Source: Ignelater luminosus
Lineage: Eukaryota; Arthropoda; Insecta; Coleoptera; Elateridae
Assembly (NCBI GenBank): GCA_011009095.1
Contig: VTPC01001013.1
Location: forward strand, 310,001-374,000
DNA: 64,000 nt
Direction of reading: 5' to 3'
In this document: positions 49,680-62,089 of the stretch, piece after piece
Layout: each line of letters opens with the position of its first letter
Position numbering within the stretch: the stretch's first letter is position 1
Translations under genes and position numbers: made by a program
The notes under the pieces: model-generated
The model's database searches: none
The model's input: the letters and a program-made list of their open reading frames with translations, nothing else
What the model was told of the DNA's origin: nothing

Positions 49680-52600
49680 ACATACTGTACATGGTGGTTT
49701 ATAACTTGGTTGTAGGTAACAATACGTTTTATTCTTGAAACGATGACAAAAGATGTCTTTCGTCCCCTCTCCCATTCTGGGGGTGAGCTGTTCTAAGAGT
49801 TCGGAGGCTCCTCTTCTGCCAAGAACAAGAATTGTTACGAAACGTGGTAGTAGTCAAATCTGTGTAAATTACCTACATCACACTCTCTTAAAGTGATAAA
49901 TCCAAGACGGCTGGTAAATACTTATTCATATAATTTTTAGAAAACTAAGGAAACCAAAAGGCTTGGTAAACTCAAAGCAGCTGACTTCCATTAAGAACTC
50001 GCATGCTAATAACAAATCAACATTCTTTGAAGATTTGTGACAGTTACCTGACAAGGAAAATTAAGATTTATTCCTGGTCAAAGACTACAAAAAGCTACTG
50101 CCTTGAAAGCAATTATATAAATTCTCAACGAAGAAGAAGTAATAAAACAATATTTACTATTGTGTGGGTCGTTACATCAAGAAGAAAGAATGAGAATGGC
50201 AAACCATTCACAAAAATTAATGGTGCAGTTTCTTACAGTACAGTCTTTGCCCAATCAATGAAAAGAATTTCTATTTGATACACTGCGATTAAGACTAACA
50301 CAATGGAGCTTTTCTAAAATAAAACCCATATAGTACCAAAACCATATAGTCTAGTTAGGCAAAAACATATACTTTGTGTGTAGGTATTTTATTTGGTAAT
50401 TCCAAGTCAAGCTTGATGGCAATCAATCTATCTTTAAAGATTTCCTCAATAACAAAAGATCATCATTCAAAGTACGCTGTCTTTAACATGCCAGGAAGAA
50501 TCAGGTATTGAGCATTGAAGAGACCGTTTTACAGACAAAAATTAAGAATGTTCTATATAAAAGTGTTTGAAGATTATGAGAAGATGGGTATATCAGCCAA
50601 TAAAATTTGGAAGATCATATCTAGGTCAAAAACGCCGATTTGAATAAACAAACAGAAGAAGATGTTTACTATTACAATGAGCACATTAACTTCAAGATCA
50701 GATAGTTGTAATTTCCCAGTGCATTTACAAAATTCTTTTAGTAAGCTCGTTGTTGTTTATTTTGCTACCTTAGAGATAAGCTAAGAAATAGAGTGACTGT
50801 CTCACAACGTCCAAATACACATAAACAAAGAAAGGTTGGTTTTCTATTCCTAGTATGCAGAGATAGTACTGAATTTTGCTAGAGCAATCGCCAAAGCCAC
50901 TGACGCCTCGGTTTAAGTAAAAAAAAACAAACTATCAAAATAGAACAGTTTAAGATCACAAACATATCTCAAGAAAATGGAATCAGATGGAGAAAGATCT
51001 TGCTGGACTTTCAAAAAGTGGATTAATACTGCAAGGAATCTTGTCTTTCTCTAGGGGTGCTCTTTTACTGTAACGCTAAAAAATTACTTATTTCAAATGT
51101 GAACTAAAGGATATGGGAGTTTTCGTCCAGACTATGAAAAGGAAGGATTTTTAGCTTTTTGGCCCATGCTTTCCTTGGATTACGAATTTAGAAAGTTTAC
51201 AGAAAAGTTCTCTTTCAGTCTCTGCTTTCTTCTTTTCTTCGTTGCCTTGATGATAACGTCTATTCTCACACTTCAGATAAATGTTACTCTTTTGAGTCTG
51301 GTCAACAGCGTGCTGTCTCAAATGGAACTGATTTCAATTGACAGAGAAGCAAGAACAAATAGTAAGAGCAGGTTTGTCATGAGAAAGTATAACATATTGG
51401 AAAAATAAATAATTTCTTGTTTTTTATAGGCTTCTGAGTCGAATAACTTGCACTATAAGAAGATACATCGTTGTCTTTTACTATGACCTGGTATATAGTA
51501 AGACGCAAAAGTTTGAATTTGCCTCAGGGGGCAGGGCGCACTATTAAATTGGGTTTGCCAATTGCCCAAATTGGTTGACAGTTTTCAGACTTTAATAACT
51601 ATTATGCGTATAAGAATTATAATGTCTATTAATCATATTGCAGCTATATACAGTACTCATATTGAATATACAATTTTCATTTTGGATTGTAAAACCCTTC
51701 ATTTGGAATTAAAAAGTTATGAAACAACCATCGCATATTTTATTTTTATTTAACTCCTATAGTATATATCATAAGCGTTGCAATACATTTTGTGTGTGCT
51801 ACTTCCTAGAAGCAACAAATTACTATAATTTATATCACACAAAAGTTTAAGAAAGTTGTTTTTTGTTAAGAAAATGTCACCAAAACAATAACAAAAGAAA
51901 CAAATAAAAATATCTAAGGCTATTAAGCTAGACAAATTTCTTATTGAACTAAGGATGAAGATAATTACTACCCCTCATCCTCATTATTCCATGTAGCGTA
52001 GGGACGAACAGCTACTATAATCTAAGGGATTTGTTAAACATGCAGCTCTTGCGTAGGGTCAAGTGTCAAGTCCTTAATTTGGAATTCCTCGTGCACATAA
52101 CCATCAAGATTGCAGTTTGGCTAACATAATTGCAACGGTAATAGAATTTATTTAAATAAGACCATTATTGTTTAGGTTTGGGTTTAAAATTTAAAACTAC
52201 CCACAGACATTAAAATCACAAACTAGTTTTTCGGACACATAACGAAATAACACCTTGCATACTTATGTGGGGTGAGGTGACCAATATCCATTAAACAGTG
52301 TATGTAAATTAGGTAAGGGCACCTTTAAGCGATTTATTCAAATGAAAAGGGTCTTTGTTGATGTTTCGTGGGAAAAAGAATAAACCTAGCAAAAGGCGTA
52401 AAGACTGCTCTTTGTGTGCAATATATCAATTTTAGGCAAGTCGATTTTGTTCAATTTGTTTAGAATAGTATCACATAGCAAGTTTAAAAATGGTTACTCA
52501 TCCATGCACACTCAGACACATGTTGATTTAATAAAAGATAGACAGTGATATCATAAACACTAAACCTGCTAAACAAACAAAAGAAATTTTCATCTTTCTG

Positions 52601-54640
52601 TTAAATTTACATTGCAAATTATATTTAGATATCTCAACAAATTCTATTCAAAATAGTTTCTTGAAGAAATACCCCATTTTCCCAGCTATTCCCATTTGAA
52701 ATAATTTTGAAATAAATCAGCACTTTTGTGTATTGTAATGGTCATTTCTATTTAAAGTAGTAAGAGAGATTCGGTTTGGATTTGAATTTGAATTTGTTAA
52801 GCCATTCAAATATTTTGCTTCTAACTAGCCCTCTATATTACATTTCAATATCTCATAGGCATTGGTCAGAAATTTTACCTGCCGAAGCTTTGCATTTCAT
52901 CGCTGACCGTTACTTAACATGAACCCTCTATTCTTTGTATTTATTCTTAATCTGCCTCACTGCTAATATTTTATAGAATGGCAACAACCGTGAAACAAAT
53001 AACAAATGTTAGATTTATTCTAATTTTAAATCACATCATACCAAAGAAGCAACAATATGTTAGATGTCATACATCACATTTCTGGAAATTCCTTTATTGA
53101 TACAATTGAGTATTTTGTCCAAAATCTTTAAAAGACAACTCGTTAAATACCCAACTAAATTAACAATAAATAAAAGAAATTGCAGTGTTTGCGTCATGTA
53201 CAAATACGTAATGTGCAATAAATCATAAAAATTGAACGCAAACAAGTAAAACTTTTGAAACGGTAGCTACTTCTCTTTAAATCAGTAAATTCTTGAGAAA
53301 TATTATTTTTTATGCTTATATTTCGAATGCAATAAATCATTTTCATTATGATACATAAAAAGGGGTTTATTTCTCTAAATGACGTATGAAATATCGAATT
53401 ACATCTTATACAGTGTGTAGCAACTAATTATATCAAACTTCGCGATCCGTTCCGATATATTTAAATCAAGCTACTGTACCTTTAGTCGTCGATTTCTAAT
53501 TAGTAATAGTTAAAACGGGTATTGAAGAAACTTGAACCGATTTACTATCGAATTAATAAAAAGTAAAGTCTCACCACTTTTGGTCATGATGGAACAGAGG
53601 AGACATTTAAATTTGAACGAGTGAATCAAATCAATCAACCAAGATTTCAAAGAATGAAAACGATCGTTTCTTGTAAGTTTGAAAGCAAGTATTTAGCTTC
53701 ACAGGGCTCCTAACCGCATAATGCTCCTTTTGTAATGTCTACCTACTGATTAGAATAAATCTATAGCGCCTTAGATGAAATTGTAGAAAACATCAAGTAT
53801 GATCAAAAAATTAGATTTGAAAGGCAGTGACATATCTTCCTATGGTACAACTGTATCATGGCCCAGACTCCGAACTCGTGGAGATAAAGAAAATTGTACT
53901 TTTTCAGAATTTCTTCTTGCTCTTGCTCTTCATCTGTCCTCGGCTCACATTTGAAAGAATTCTTTTAATACTACAGTAGAAATAAAGACAGGACAGTGTC
54001 AAAGCATGGTTTTGTTTGTTTTTCCACCCTTGCTCCCTTTCCTTTCATATTACATTATATTTTTACTGAACATGGAAATCCCTCTTGGCCTCCAAAGTGG
54101 ACATGTGAAATACCGACCAGGTACCATTAACGAGTAGCACTCCTAGGTTGTGCCCTATTGATAGTCCTGAATCAGATGACCTCTAGACTGTTTACAAAAA
54201 ATGAAATATAGAACTGGCTGCCCCTGAGCTTCAACGGAAATATTTTAGAAATGTCTAGTCACTAAGCCTTGGGATATAAATTCTCGTTCTAACCGTTACA
54301 AATCAAAAACATCAACTCCTACAAAAGATCAAAAAATGCTGTTCCTGTTTTTAAAAACCAAAAAGGTCGTTTCCTTCCCCCAATTAGCACAATAGTTTGG
54401 AGTTGCCTTTTAGTCTTGGTCCTTCAATTCGCGTAAATTAAAGTATAGTCAAAAAGGTTTTGATAACGATAGTGCACTATCTTATAGTATCAAGATGATC
54501 TTGTACCAAAATGTAATTCTTGTGTTCGAGCTGTTCTAAGTGAAGATGATTCAAACTGACTTGCATTTAAGTAACTTTTAAACACTCCGTTTCCGAATAT
54601 CTTCTACAGATGAAACGCTTAGAAAAGATCAATCAAGATT
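49680..54640. other. Non-coding stretch
   Basis: No gene recognised. Open frames (for example 50003-50278 and 51166-51408) are short and unlike known families. A TACAGTGTGT word near 53411 may be a transposon-end remnant. Confidence 0.45.
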
Positions 54641-54809
54641 AATTAGCATTCTGTTACTTCACTATTTTCTCTATCCAGTGACAAATAGGTCAAATAAAGA
54701 CTACATAAGTCGTCCCAAATCGGCTTGCAAAAAAACTGAAAAACTTTTTCGTGATGCATACATGGCCTTGTATCGTAATACAAGTGGTCTAAGTTTAAAT
54801 GTGGTGCAA

Positions 54810-55015
54810 AATTCTGCCCGAAAAGCCCAACTGTCAGAAAAAAAACAACGATCGGTCGGCATAACCCAACTAAATCGAAAAAGCCGAACAACCTGAAAGG
54901 TCCAACCAATTCAAAATGTTCTACAGACTCAAAAGGCTTAACCGACTTGACTGATCCAGAAAGATCAATACAGGTCTAAGAAGCCCAAGATCTCCAGGCA
55001 TGTCCATACGGACTC
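54810..55015 (-). repeat. Decayed copy of the 9-bp minisatellite, opposite strand
   Basis: Plus strand shows nonamer-like steps such as GCCCGAAAA, GCCCAACTG, TCGAAAAAG, CCGAACAAC, CTGAAAGGT, CCAACCAAT, TTAACCGAC and TTGACTGAT, the complement of the TCGGGC-type units at 49.45 kb. Many CG steps have become CA or TG, as expected from CpG decay. The open frame at 54678-54896 overlaps it. Confidence 0.6.
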
Positions 55016-55070
55016 CAAAATAGACGTTACAGTGGCAACCCTATTTCCGCGTCTCTTAATGAATAGCACA

Positions 55071-55116
55071 CTTAGGCAATGTCTAAGATGCTTAACGTCT
55101 TAAACCGGACTTGAAT
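55071..55116 (+). repeat. Dispersed repeat copy 2
   Basis: CTTAGGCAATGTCTAAGATG then CTTAACGTCTTAAACCGGA, a diverged counterpart of 37720-37777 in the same orientation. Roughly three quarters of positions agree by eye. Confidence 0.55.
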
Positions 55117-55119
55117 AAG

Positions 55120-56265
55120 GCACCTAACACCGAACCTAAATAATCTACTACTTTCAGATAATTCAGTTCACAAAATATTCCCTTAGTTTCAGTTTCTTAT
55201 TCAATGTATTGTAGAACCAATTTTGAAGTTTTCCCTATACTACTTACATTTTTAAATGATCGAGCTTAAGGTGCCATATTTTGGTAGCTTCTCTTACTTA
55301 AGCCAAGAAGCCTAACAAGATTGAATATTGCATTTTGCATTGTATAGTCGATGTCCTTTCTTGTGCTAAATCAAATAAAAAAGTATGCGAATCTCTTTTT
55401 TATTTTGCAGCTTAGATTTTTTGCTTATATCTACTCCTTTTTTACTGTGCCAGTTAGTTGAGTAACTTAATATCTGAAGATGAAAGAATATGTTAAAAAC
55501 TAGAAAAATTAATTAAAAACATCAACTAGATACTAAAATTAATGTTTATCAAGCACCACCAAAGCAAAAAGGCAAAATTGAAATCTACGACTCTTGAAAA
55601 GTTGCACTTCTTAAATAAAATAAAAAAAACCAACATACATACATCAAGTGTAAATCTTTGAAATATGCAACTCATGTTATAAGTATCAAGAATATACGCC
55701 TATGTCAAAATAGTCATTGTTCTTTAGCAATATAAAAACGTACAAGTATCAGAATGATTACTAATAAATGTTCAACAGACAATAAGTACTTTTGGGCATT
55801 CAGACTCAAAATTGTTACTTAAAATCTTTGTCTTTTTTACATTTGTGTAGTCAGAAGTAAGTAAATCTAGAAACTAAGGAACAAACCAATTTGAAAAATT
55901 TACTACTAGCGGTTTTTAAACTTTCTGGTCATGAGACTTTACTTGCCCTTTTTGTTCTACGTCTCCTTAAAAGCAGCTTTGGTGAGTTAGTAATTTATTC
56001 TTTATCCAACAAAAGGACATTTAACATTATCAAACCAGAACCAACAATGTAATAATTTTTCCAGTTAGTATAGGTATGCAAAAGCACTGATATTTTGTCG
56101 TTCATTTTTGGAATAAGATACAAAACGTTTAAAGCAAAACATTTAGGAATAGGATCGTTTTACAAGAGCCACCAAGACGAGACCAACCCACAAAGAAAGA
56201 CATTGCACTGTTACTACTATGTATAAAACAGATTTCTTCTTAAGAACTGTTTGGGAATTAAACGT
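55120..56265. other. Non-coding stretch
   Basis: AT-rich; no gene or repeat recognised. Confidence 0.5.
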
Positions 56266-56269
56266 CTAC

Positions 56270-57015
56270 AGCAACACCAGCATAAGTTGAAAAAATCATT
56301 CTTGGGTCACATCAAAAATTTACTGCAAACTTCACACATCATTGCACAAAAAGTGTTTAAGAAAGAAACAATAGCAGGTCCGTAGAAAAATGTTGGTAGT
56401 GTTTTTTCTGGTATGAAAGACACACTTTCTTAAAGAAGAATCAAGCAAAGAATCCTGAATGCAGTAGCAATAATTTTCAACAAAATATTCTCTGTATGGC
56501 CACATTAAGCTGCAACAAAGTATCCTGTGAGTGAAAACAGTCTGCAGCAAAAGCATTCGAAGAAGAAATTGTAAACGGCAAAACATCTTGGCACCAACAA
56601 ACTTTAAAGCATCTTGAGTAGAAAAAACAACAAATCAATGAGCAGCAGCAAAATACTCTGAAAGACGATTGCAACAAATAGCAACAGAATGTTTTGAATA
56701 AAAGCTGTAGCAAGAGACGACGAGATATCTTGTACGATAACTACAATGATCAGCAACAAAATATTCAAATAAAGAAAGTGTGACAAACAAGCCCGAATGG
56801 AGACTTGAAGTCTTCTTTATAAGTAAAATCTTGAATGCAGAAGTAGCAAAGTGATCTAAATGGTAGCTACACTAATTGTAAGGAGAAACAAGGCATCATG
56901 AGTGAAACCCAAAATACGCAGCAACAAGCTTCAAGATGGTATGCAAAAAGTTTCTAGAAGCAGCAAGATATCCTAAAAGTGATGAGTTGAACAAGCAGCA
57001 ACAAAGTAATTTAAG
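56270..57015 (+). repeat. Decayed minisatellite, unit about 30-40 bp
   Basis: Variants of GCAGCAACAAAATATCCTGA recur about every 30-60 bases: near 56475, 56511, 56546, 56640, 56668, 56752, 56921, 56959 and 56995. Between them lie AT-rich spacers with GAATGAAAA-like words. The units are strongly diverged. Minus-strand frames here (56332-56786), rich in C, F and L, are translations of the repeat. Confidence 0.65.
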
Positions 57016-60000
57016 GCAATATATTTTGCATACCGAGTGTAGATTTACTCAAAACTGTTTTATCAGATACAGTTTCATAGTTATCTCAAATTGCCGTTTT
57101 ATGATAGAAATGGCTCATTGCCATCCAATAATTCGTAGTAGTCTTAAAACAAGGAAAACGTCGAAAAGGATGGATGCAATGTACTAGCATTCTAACATAC
57201 TCCTAGTATTAAAATAAATAGTTTACAGTGACTTTTTTCACTGTAGCTCATAAATTTTCTCAAAATCATCATCTTTGACCTGAGTTAAAAACAACTCAGA
57301 AATTATGCCTGATAGAACAATTTTGATTTCAGATTACAACTTAGTGTCAACATACAATATGGAAAATGGCTTGTCTCAGAAAAAACCAAGCAGTATCTTT
57401 TATCTTCTAAAATTTAATTAAAAAGACGAAACGAGATTAAAAATCTAAATTAATCAAGATTAAGTCATTTCTAAAGGGGCAATTATAATAGTTTTATAAA
57501 ATTGATGTATTGGGACTTATTTATATTACGACTATTTAAAAGTGTATTATATCCTATGAAAAGATAGGTCGTACGCCAATGATTACTGACGTCAACAAGT
57601 TTGCACAACTCCTTATCATTAAACCTTCACTTGCCTTAATAATAATTTTATTTTAGTTGCACTAGATCTTGCATACTAGAATTAATATCATTCGTAACCC
57701 CACATTTAGAATTATCTGTTTTGCATAATATTGCAAACTTTAACAAGGCTGGTTAATCCGGAATTTCGAAATCAAATATGGATTTTTTTATTGCATCAAT
57801 TTATCTTATCTTCCTTACAATGAGGTTCTTAATTTTATTAGATAGTTTTTAGTTTGACATGTTTTGTAATTTTTATCTAAATCGATTTTTTATGGTTTGT
57901 ATTGCAAATTTCTCTGAATGTATAATATCATATCAAGCAATTGTAATATAATCAAACATCATTGGTTAATTCTACTTCCTTCTACAATACCGAGAATATT
58001 TTCTCTATAATCAATCCTAGCCCTTTTTGGTTGGTCAAAATCGGAATTTTCAATGTTCAACTCACAACCGAACTCATGCATGGGATAAAATCAAGTAGAG
58101 ATGAGCAACCTTTGTAGGCTTATTTTGGAGCAAACTCCAATTGAGAATACTACTGGACTTCAAAATCTCAGACTGACAAGAGTTTCAGAAGTTCTGTAAG
58201 GAGCTTTACTGACCATTTGCACTCGGAAACACCAACCTTACATTCAGAATTTTCCATTTTTTAGCAAAGAAGGATCAACAAACTCAGCAGGATAATTGGA
58301 AATGCACAGGGAAAAAACTTTAAAAAATAACAAAATTCTATATTTGGGCAATTTGGATATTCCAACATCTGGCTTTAGAGCATACTGGAACATATTTGCA
58401 GAAATTTGAAAAGACGCTGTGTGTATTCCAAACAACAAGAGAGCTATTTAAGTACTTTATGTACTGTTCCATATTCAATTCAAATCAAAGCATTGTGCAG
58501 AAATTTTTCAAAAACCACCGTATATACAAAATAAAAATAACAATAAAACCAGTTAGTGACAAGTTTGCCAATTTAAAACCGATATTTGAACTAAAACTAT
58601 CACTTAATATAAAAATGACAAGCAGATTTAAATTACAACAACCATTTCCTTGTTAAATGTTTTATGTAATAGATTTTTCGAAAGGTCTTTCATATGTAAA
58701 GTGAATATTATATTAAAAACTAGTTATAAGGTTATCTGGTTGTTAAAAGAGTTTATAAGTTTAAGTAAATATTGAAAAATTCCTGTTTAATACATTAATA
58801 GTAATTTATATGATAAACCTCAGTTGATCTGATCCATGAGTTTGTAGTTTGTTTTGCCAATGAATAACAAATGGACCAAAACCGATCAAAATCGAACCGA
58901 TTCTAGATTTTAGAATATTGAAGAGTTAACACAAATTAAAGGTGAATACTTTGTTAAATAGACCTGTATATATTTACATAATCAAAAGAATTAATTTCGC
59001 GTTTGACCCATACCCTCTATACTAATTTCTTTGCTACTTGACCTGCATTGTAGATATTTCTAGATGAACTGTGTTTGGAAGATCAAAACAATCTTATTTT
59101 AGACTTACTATACCGCTATTGTCAGTGTTTTAAAAGCCAATGAGAACAAGATTTTTAAAGATTATTGCAAATACTCTTGTAGATCAGATTCAGAACATAA
59201 GTCTACTTTCCAAATATGGATTGTACACTATGAACAAATAAAGTGATAATTAGTTTCTCTATACGTTCTTATAAAAAATAAAAAATCGATATGTCTAACG
59301 ATTTTATAATAAAGAATGCTAGTACAGCTCTAGAAAATTTCATAAAGCTAAATATATCTGCAATAATTTTATCTTAAAAAATTGTCAGTCATTCGCATTT
59401 CTGTAAAATTAAAACAGCTCCGTATAAAAATTCAATTATAACTGTAAATCTTTCAAAATACAAACCAACAATTATGAATAAATGAAAAAATATGGAAGTG
59501 AAAGTATGGAAATGCAGAATTTAAACTAGTGATGTACTCATTAAAGAATACAAGCAACAAATTAAATATTCCGGAACTGCCTACTTTGTTAGCTAAGTTG
59601 TTTTAACAAATTTTCTTCCAGACACAAACCGACGGAAAGCGTTAGTTACAAAGAGCATCAACAGTAATGTACATAATTAGTAAAATATACGTCACGAGAA
59701 GAGATTATCGATTTGTTTTCTACAAGACGTCCATTTTTTCTTTGATGTAGCAAACATTGGTTCTTCTAACAATTAGGTGTATTGAAAATTTAAAATGGAA
59801 ATTATTTCCACCATGTTATATAACGCATAAATTATAAATACTGAACAGTTGTTCATTTTTGCGTAGAAATTAATAGGTGACAATTAATAATCTTCATAAA
59901 ACACGTCTACTTGTACATGACTTTGAGATTGCCCTCTGACCTTAAGTTCATCAATAGACATTGACGTATAGTAGAAAAAGAAACCAAGGACGTAAGTTTT

Positions 60001-61032
60001 GTCTTAATTTCTATACACAAATTCAGAAAGATTCTGTTAGTGAATTTGTATGTCCTGATGTTTTTAAATTTTAAATGTTGACAGCATTTGTTTCTGTTTT
60101 TCTTTTAAATCATTTTAAAATCTAACACAAAGCCTCATGTTATAAAAAAGTAGAATAAAAATTGTAAAATAAAAATTATATTAATCTTAAAATTTGTTAT
60201 TTTAGTTATTCTTTTGTTTAATAATTATAGGCATCCTATCTTTCAGAATTTTATTTGACAAAAAAAAATTAAATTAACCTTAGTCTGGGTTTGTTGCACT
60301 TATGATGTGCACGCAACAGATAGTTTTCGAGTGTTGGAACCAATGACATAAAGTTTTCCAACTTTTCTATCAACAATAAAAATTATTTCTTCTTTATCTT
60401 TGGATATTTCTACTGGTACCTACGTTTTCTAAATTACCAAAACTCTGATTGCTCTTGAGTGCTCAAAATTCTTTAACGCTCTTAAGATTTACAGATCTCT
60501 TCGTCAATACTTGCCATCTTTGTATCTAAAACAGTTAAAAGGTTCAATTTCTGATTGACCAATTCAAAGGAATTATCCTAAAAGAACCATCTGCCACTCT
60601 AGTAAGTAGTCAGAATCATATTCGTTTCAAATCGAGTTTTTCCATTATTATATTTTGAGTCTGTAAGAGACTCTAATAGAGTTGAGCAACAACAGTGTGG
60701 AACTTCAAATTGCATTTGTGTATTAGGATTTAAGTTTCTTGGTGGTTACATAGATGTTGCAATAATTCTCATTTACTCTCTAGATGTTCCACACCTAGCA
60801 TCTATGTTATGTATTGATGCATTTCGCTATATAACGAATATCTCTAATTCTGTCCAAAAAAAGTAGTATAACAAGTCAGTCTGTGTAATTCAAAATGTGT
60901 ACCGGTGTGTATTAACTTTACAAGTTTCTAGAGCATTGACAGTACATTATATGGCAAAAACACAATACACTACAAAAAATAGATCTACAGCTCTGGGACT
61001 ATCTCCTTTTGATAATTTGGTTTATATTGTCG
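57016..61032. other. Non-coding stretch
   Basis: No gene recognised. The frame at 58396-58656 (86 codons) shows no known motif. TTTGACCCATA near 59003 matches the left part of the direct repeat at 63005. Confidence 0.5.
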
Positions 61033-62080
61033 TAGGTTGGTATTTCAATTGTTCATAGAAAATAAATTAAATTGATCTGTCATTTAGTTCTCTTTTAATA
61101 ACCGTTGATGCACTTGTATTTCGTGATTGTTCAATTATGGAAAAAAATAAAATTAGAGTTGTCATTAAATGTTTTTATTTGGAGGGCAAAACAGCCACAG
61201 AAGATAAAGCCAGATTGGATTATGTTCTTGGCGACTCTTCAGCATCGTTTTCCACCGTAAGTTTTTGGATGTTTGAATTGAGACGTGGACGTACCCGCGC
61301 CCGAAATCTGCGACTACGACAGAAATCATGATAGGATCCATGATATGATGTTAGACAATCGTGAAATAGTTGAGGCTGTAAGCATCTCGTATAAACGGAT
61401 TATCAAGAATTGAAATTAAAAATACCTTCAGCAAAATGGGTGCTGCGTCAGCTAACTCCAGAACAAAAACGCATTAGTGCTCGAACTTCAGCTGAGTGTT
61501 TGCAGTTGTTTAGAAAATATTGATTTTATTAGGAGATTGGTGACCATGGACAAAACTTGGATTCACCATTATATTCCAGAAACCAAACAATAGTCAAAAC
61601 AGTGGGTTGGTCAGGGAGAATCAGAAAAACAGTTCAGTAGGCTGGAAAAGTAATTACTTCTGTTTTTTTGAGATCTAAGGGCATTTTAGTTATTGACTAT
61701 TTGGAGAAAAGAAAAACCATAACAGGCCAATATTACTAAACACTTTTAGAACCAAATACAGCAATTCGTGGAAAAATGCTAAAGAAAAAATCTTGTTTCA
61801 CGAAGAGACCAGTCCATGCAAGTGCAATTGCTCAACAAAAAAAAGCCAAGTTGTAGTTTGAAATCGTTTGCCATCCCACCTAATGACTCAATTTGGCTCC
61901 GTCAGATTTTCATCTGTTCCTCAAACTGAAATAATTTCTATCTGGAAAGAAATTCAAATCTAATGTAGAAGTCATCGACGCTTCAAATGCATATTTTGTA
62001 GGCCAAACATTGTAGGATGTTAGCCGATGAAAAACTCCATATGTTGTGATGGTTTGATTGAAAAAACTAGCAACACTATT
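61033..62080 (+). mobile_element. Old mariner transposon relic (second lineage)
   Basis: A plus-strand mariner remnant of about 1 kb. GTAGGTTGGTATTTCAATTG near 61033 could be a left terminal repeat, resembling the TAGGTTGGCAA ends of mellifera-type mariners, but no matching right end was found. Coding sequence runs from 61137 to about 62050. It is far more decayed than the 19 kb element and of a different sequence type, so it is an older, independent insertion. Confidence 0.85.
61137..62050 (+). pseudogene. mariner transposase, heavily degraded
   Basis: ATG at 61137 begins MEKNKIRVVIKCFYLEGKTA, the N-terminal helix-turn-helix. Later pieces in various frames include SAKWVLRQLTPEQKRIS (the WVP-type linker with L for P), TMDKTWIHHYIPETKQ (first catalytic D kept, the usual DE reading DK), VIDYLEKRKTITGQYY, and LNLAPSDFHLF (third catalytic D kept). 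The region expected to read FHQDNAP reads CFTKRPVHAS, so the second catalytic D is gone. Several stops, frameshifts and a deletion in the N-terminal half leave no functional reading frame. Confidence 0.88.
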
Positions 62081-62089
62081 TATGGCTTC

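Noticed and set aside
49401-49775. R, P and K-rich frame of 124 codons that looks like a low-complexity protein
   Set aside because: Its 9-residue steps come from the 9-bp minisatellite read in a frame that avoids stops.
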